This document shows, one piece after another, positions 14,065 through 16,546 of a stretch of 16,546 nt of DNA. The position numbers and the translations under genes were made by a program. The stretch's first letter is position 1. Each line of letters opens with the position of its first letter. Source of the stretch: Anaerolineae bacterium (lineage in GTDB: Bacteria > Chloroflexota > Anaerolineae > DUEN01); the NCBI GenBank assembly GCA_021159845.1, contig JAGHDS010000113.1, positions 1 through 16,546 of the forward strand, written 5' to 3'. The notes beneath the pieces were generated by a model. The model made no database searches and had not been told where the DNA came from. It saw only the letters and a program-made list of their open reading frames with translations.

Positions 14065-14115
14065 CTGCGCCGTGAAGCGCAGCGGAGCGGCGTCAGGGGC
14101 AAGCGCTGGTTAGCC
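14044..14115. repeat. Integron attC-like (59-base-element-like) site
   Basis: The ends are GCCTAAC (14044-14050) and GTTAGCC (14109-14115), complementary at six of seven positions. On the plus strand the left core fits RYYYAAC; on the minus strand the right core reads GTTAGGC, a perfect GTTRRRY. Inside them GCGCTT (14056-14061) pairs with AAGCGC (14101-14106), giving the R''-L''-L'-R' layout of attC sites. An extra perfect 11-bp inverted repeat, CTGCGCTTCAC (14054-14064) and GTGAAGCGCAG (14072-14082), offers an alternative fold. The site follows the vapC stop by 28 bases, where a cassette attC belongs for minus-strand genes. The L'-R' spacer of 2 bases (against 5 on the other side) is short for a classical attC. 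Confidence 0.55.
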
Positions 14116-14143
14116 CGTCGAATTACTTGGCAACTTGAGACAG

Positions 14144-14578
14144 CTATGGCACGACAATCCTACCAGCAAGATCTGGATCCACTCTTTGAAAATCCTTTGC
14201 ATTGAAGGTTACCACAAGATCGACCTTTGCATTTGCAGCAGCGCGCAGGATCAGTGCATCGTATGTCGCTCCGCCAACGATGCCAAGCGCAGCCAAGTGC
14301 TCTATGACCTGAATGTAGTCCTGATCGGCCAAGAACACAATTTCGAGCCTCTCAGTGACGTTGTGTTTGATGAGTCGCTGGGCATCCAAAGGCGAGATGG
14401 GGGGATGGACCGGCAAGGTCGTGAGAACGGCGTAGAGCTCTGCCAGGGAATGGGCAGCAACCAGCCCCTTATCTGCTCCATCGGTCACACGCCTGAGCCA
14501 GGTCAACCCCTGTTCGTGAGCAGGATGGGCTTCGACCATCGCGGCAACTAAGACGGAAGTGTCCAACAAGATCCTCAT
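14144..14578 (-). CDS. vapC: VapC-type PIN-domain ribonuclease toxin
   Basis: This complete 144-residue PIN-domain protein is predicted to be a Mg2+-dependent RNase that inhibits growth unless bound by its antitoxin. The conserved acids are in place: Asp6 in ILLDTSVLVAAM, Glu47 in AHSLAELYAVL, Asp107 in GATYDALILRAA and Asp129 in TFNAKDF. Its ATG overlaps the antitoxin stop by four bases (ATGA), so the pair is translationally coupled. Length is normal. Unlike the other two toxins in the island, this one looks intact. It is followed after 28 bases by the attC-like site. Confidence 0.88.
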   Translation of the reverse strand: MRILLDTSVLVAAMVEAHPAHEQGLTWLRRVTDGADKGLVAAHSLAELYAVLTTLPVHPPISPLDAQRLIKHNVTERLEIVFLADQDYIQVIEHLAALGIVGGATYDALILRAAANAKVDLVVTFNAKDFQRVDPDLAGRIVVP

Positions 14579-14853
14579 AGACCAACTCGCTGCAGGAGGT
14601 CAAAGACGCGCCGGTCACGCTCATGGCGTGTGACATTGGATAGACTGCTGAAAGCCGTCACTCTGGCCACCAGGATCCCATCTTTCTCTACGAGGACCGT
14701 TGGTTTCCGTTGAACGCGCAACCGAAGGCCCCCATTCTCACCTTTTTCAACCACCAACGTCATCCCTGGGGTTAGCTGCAATCGCTCGCGCAGAGAAGCG
14801 GGAAGAAGGATATTTCCCAACTCATCTAATGCCACCTGGACTATCTGGGCCAT
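14575..14853 (-). CDS. vapB: AbrB/MazE-type antitoxin (VapB)
   Basis: This 92-residue protein has an N-terminal swapped-hairpin AbrB/SpoVT domain: ALDELGNILLPASLRERLQL, then GMTLVVEKGENGGLRLRVQ. It would bind operator DNA and repress its own promoter. The C-terminal part (TRHERDRRVFDLLQRVGL) would bind VapC. A strong GGAGGT lies seven bases before the ATG, so the antitoxin should be made in excess over the toxin. A promoter and a 12-bp palindrome lie just upstream. The 4-base overlap with vapC completes a standard module. Confidence 0.85.
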   Translation of the reverse strand: MAQIVQVALDELGNILLPASLRERLQLTPGMTLVVEKGENGGLRLRVQRKPTVLVEKDGILVARVTAFSSLSNVTRHERDRRVFDLLQRVGL

Positions 14854-14883
14854 TTTAGCACCTCCATCTCTTGCGTGTATCCT

Positions 14884-14895
14884 TTAGCTAGCTAA
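14884..14895. promoter_or_regulatory. Palindromic operator candidate of the vapBC module
   Basis: TTAGCTAGCTAA is a perfect 12-bp palindrome that overlaps the end of the -10 box and the expected start of transcription. That position suits autorepression by the AbrB-type antitoxin, alone or with VapC. Confidence 0.5.
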
Positions 14896-14923
14896 TATAC
14901 ATCGAGGCCACCGTTTAGGACAA
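14894..14923 (-). promoter_or_regulatory. Promoter of the vapBC module
   Basis: On the minus strand TTGTCC (14923-14918) is separated by 18 bases from TATATT (14899-14894). The start would fall near 14887, giving a short leader of about 34 bases with the GGAGGT ribosome binding site. Confidence 0.55.
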
Positions 14924-14969
14924 ACGAGTATAGAGCGAAACCAATTTGGCAGGCTAACTATTGGCTAGA

Positions 14970-15021
14970 CGGAATCCGTATTTTGACCTATTATCCGGAA
15001 TCCGCATATACTGCCTATTTG
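14970..15021. repeat. Imperfect 26-bp tandem direct repeat
   Basis: CGGAATCCG starts at 14970 and again at 14996, 26 bases apart. The two units share the following AT-rich stretch and CCTATT (TATTTTGACCTATTATC against CATATACTGCCTATTTG). The second unit overlaps the last codons of the BstYI-type gene. The meaning is unknown; it could be a cassette junction trace or a binding site. Confidence 0.45.
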
Positions 15022-15488
15022 TGATCAATTGCGGATTCAGCTTCATCCACATCCACCAGGATCACCTTCACCGGTACCGCCGGGAAATGCCGCTTCAACC
15101 GCTCGATGTCATACACAAGCTGCTCACCGTAAGATACCCCTGTCGACATCTGCTTTTTCAAAGCGTGGCAGGGCACGATCTCGACGCCCACATCAGCCTT
15201 GTTCTCGTTGAAGAAATACTGAAACTTGGCCATGTCATAGAACATGAAGGCATACTTGCCAAACTGCACCTCGACCAGGACCTTCCCCTTTACGAAGTCA
15301 ATCTGCTTGAAGACGCCGGGAATTACCACATCGCTGTTAGGTATGGTGATCGTGTGTGTATCACGCAGCTCCCGGTATCCCCTAGCTGTGAACGCTGCCT
15401 TAAACTGCTGATTCATATCCCGAGGAGAATACAGATGCCGACCTCGCATCGTCTTTTCCTTGCTGACCTTCGTCCTTTGGGCCGTCAC
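15015..15488 (-). CDS. Type II restriction endonuclease, BglII/BstYI family
   Basis: This is the readable part (157 residues from GTG 15488) of an enzyme of the BglII/BstYI family, which cut AGATCT or RGATCY. The active-site pattern is plain: QIDFVKGKVLVEVQFGKY has Asp64, Glu73 and Gln75, the same D-x8-E-x-Q spacing as BglII. VGVEIVPCHALKKQMSTGVS is the family block that follows. The GTG is probably not the true start: the conserved N-terminus continues 33 codons upstream in the same frame but has no ATG, GTG or TTG (see 15489-15587). From GTG the product lacks the first strand and helix. The gene overlaps the end of a divergent-frame m4C methyltransferase. Family firm; activity doubtful. Confidence 0.8.
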   Translation of the reverse strand: MTAQRTKVSKEKTMRGRHLYSPRDMNQQFKAAFTARGYRELRDTHTITIPNSDVVIPGVFKQIDFVKGKVLVEVQFGKYAFMFYDMAKFQYFFNENKADVGVEIVPCHALKKQMSTGVSYGEQLVYDIERLKRHFPAVPVKVILVDVDEAESAIDHK

Positions 15489-15587
15489 CTCCGCGATGAT
15501 CTCATAAATCTCACGTTCGCACTCCGGATAGCGTACCTTTAGAATTTCTGACCCGCCGAGGTGAGAATACTCATATACGACCTTCTT
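15489..15587 (-). other. In-frame N-terminal extension of the BstYI-type enzyme lacking a start codon
   Basis: Reading upstream of GTG 15488 without a stop gives KKVVYEYSHLGGSEILKVR then YPECEREIYEIIAE. From memory, BstYI begins MRIVEVYSHLNGLEYIQV, which aligns directly. The codon where Met would be expected (15585-15587) is AAG. GGGGAG lies at a good distance before it, like a ribosome binding site. The frame stays open further up to a TGA but contains no usual start. A single A-to-T change would restore ATG. Confidence 0.6.
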
Positions 15588-16540
15588 TCCTTCTTCTCCC
15601 CAGCCGCGTATTGTGCCTGCTGGTCAAACAGCCGGGGCTGAAGCGGGGGTGATTTCAGGTGCACATATTTCGGCGGGATATTCGCCTTGGGCGCCGCGGG
15701 ATCATAGACCGCCCGCTCCATCGGCCGGATGCGTAGCTTTCCTTCCTCTGCCAGATGGATACGATCCTTTGCGATCTGCACATACTCGGGCATGATCTCG
15801 GCGCCAATGGCTCTCCGATTGTGCATCAAGGCGGCGATCGCCGTAGTGCCTACTCCAATGAACGGGTCCAATACCCAGTCGCCCTCATCCGTCATCGCCA
15901 GCACCAGACGCTCGATCAGCTCCACCGGGAACTGGCATGGATGGATGGTCTTCTCTACATGGTTGGCCTTCACATTGGGGATCTCCCAGACATCGCTGGG
16001 GTTCTTGCCCAACGGATTACCCGAAAGCTCTCCTCTCCGTGGCCCCTTAAAGTGCTTCTTGTTGGGGTACTTTTGAGGTACACGAACGGCGTCCAGGTTA
16101 AAGGTGTAATCGTCGGTCTTGGTGAACCACAGGATGACCTCGTATCGGCCCGAGAAGCGCTTAGAAGCGTGCAGGCCATGGCCGAAATGCCACACGATGC
16201 GGTTGCGCAGATGCAGCCCCAGCGAGGCGAAGATCGGGTAGAGAACGATGTCGAGAGGGATGATCTCCCCGTTATCAACGTAATTGCCCACTTGCCAGCA
16301 GATGCTACCCCGATCGTCCAGGACCCGGATGCACTCCTCGATGACCCTGCGCTGCTGGTCCAGATACTCGTCAAGGTCGAGCCGGCTCTCGTATGGCTTG
16401 CCCAGGTTGTATGGTGGCGAGGTGACGACCAGCTTCACGAAGCCATCGGGAATCTGAGAAAGCAGCTCGAGACAATCACCTTGGAAGAGAACAAAGTCCG
16501 CCGTTGGATCAAATCCCGAAACAATTCTCACTTCACCCAT
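15539..16540 (-). CDS. m4C (beta-class) DNA methyltransferase of the BglII/BstYI-type system
   Basis: This 333-residue SAM-dependent methyltransferase is paired with the BglII/BstYI-type endonuclease gene downstream. TSPPYN at 40-45 is the catalytic motif of N4-cytosine/N6-adenine enzymes, and known BglII-type partners are m4C enzymes. DPFIGVGTTAIAAL, the SAM-binding motif, begins at 225. Motif IV before I means beta-class. WHFGHGLHASKRFSGRYEV and HPCQFPVELIERLVLAM are further typical blocks. The ATG at 16540 is used; a GTG two codons earlier touches the window edge and its ribosome binding site would be outside, so the start is not fully settled. The last 16 codons overlap, in another frame, the N-terminal region of the endonuclease. 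Confidence 0.85.
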   Translation of the reverse strand: MGEVRIVSGFDPTADFVLFQGDCLELLSQIPDGFVKLVVTSPPYNLGKPYESRLDLDEYLDQQRRVIEECIRVLDDRGSICWQVGNYVDNGEIIPLDIVLYPIFASLGLHLRNRIVWHFGHGLHASKRFSGRYEVILWFTKTDDYTFNLDAVRVPQKYPNKKHFKGPRRGELSGNPLGKNPSDVWEIPNVKANHVEKTIHPCQFPVELIERLVLAMTDEGDWVLDPFIGVGTTAIAALMHNRRAIGAEIMPEYVQIAKDRIHLAEEGKLRIRPMERAVYDPAAPKANIPPKYVHLKSPPLQPRLFDQQAQYAAGEKKERRSYMSILTSAGQKF

Positions 16541-16546
16541 ATACAC

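Noticed and set aside
15539..16540. Phase-variable or Type III methyltransferase reading
   Set aside because: No simple repeat tract is present, and the partner gene is a BglII/BstYI-type nuclease rather than a Res helicase.
1..16546. CRISPR array, prophage structural genes or transposase
   Set aside because: No regularly spaced repeats, no phage morphogenesis motifs and no DDE or tyrosine recombinase signature were seen in either strand.

Overview
The window looks like bacterial chromosome from a Chloroflexota (Anaerolineae-like) organism, possibly a thermophile. This rests on the gene types (a MYORG-like GH31 glycosidase, a CUT1 sugar transporter without its own ATPase, a membrane-fused spermidine-synthase-like protein, dense toxin-antitoxin and restriction-modification genes) and on an extended -10, apparently leaderless promoter. 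It is an inference from style, not a proven taxonomy.

Left part (1-10850, all genes on +). A GH31 glycosidase cut by the window start and carrying a frameshift is followed 11 bases later by a P-loop sugar/nucleoside kinase. After a promoter and a leader with several small hairpins comes a seven-bladed PQQ-type beta-propeller lipoprotein. Next are two MalF/MalG-type permeases and a sugar-binding lipoprotein, closed by a good intrinsic terminator. These genes plausibly bind, import, hydrolyse and phosphorylate an oligosaccharide; the shared ATPase would be encoded elsewhere. Then come a 768-residue membrane/spermidine-synthase fusion and an RluD-type pseudouridine synthase.

Boundary (10800-11100). 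Gene direction flips at a 47-base remnant that matches exactly the 3' half (positions 27-73) of a minus-strand tRNA-Val(CAC), with no 5' half. This is what an integrative element leaves at one end after recombining into a tRNA gene. About six copies of a CCGTGSGG motif, some paired as hairpins, surround it.

Right part (10918-16546, all genes on -). This is a defence/stability island: a Phd-type antitoxin behind a decapitated PIN toxin; an XcyI-type (CCCGGG) restriction enzyme and its m4C methyltransferase; a RelB-like antitoxin with a RelE cut after 26 codons; a 72-bp integron attC-like site; an intact AbrB-VapC pair with a promoter and operator-like palindrome; and a BglII/BstYI-type restriction enzyme with a second m4C methyltransferase. 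The XcyI cassette lies exactly between two broken toxins. The BstYI-type gene has its conserved N-terminus in frame but no start codon. Taken together, the island looks like a cassette array built and eroded by recombination. No integrase, transposase or CRISPR array is visible in the window.
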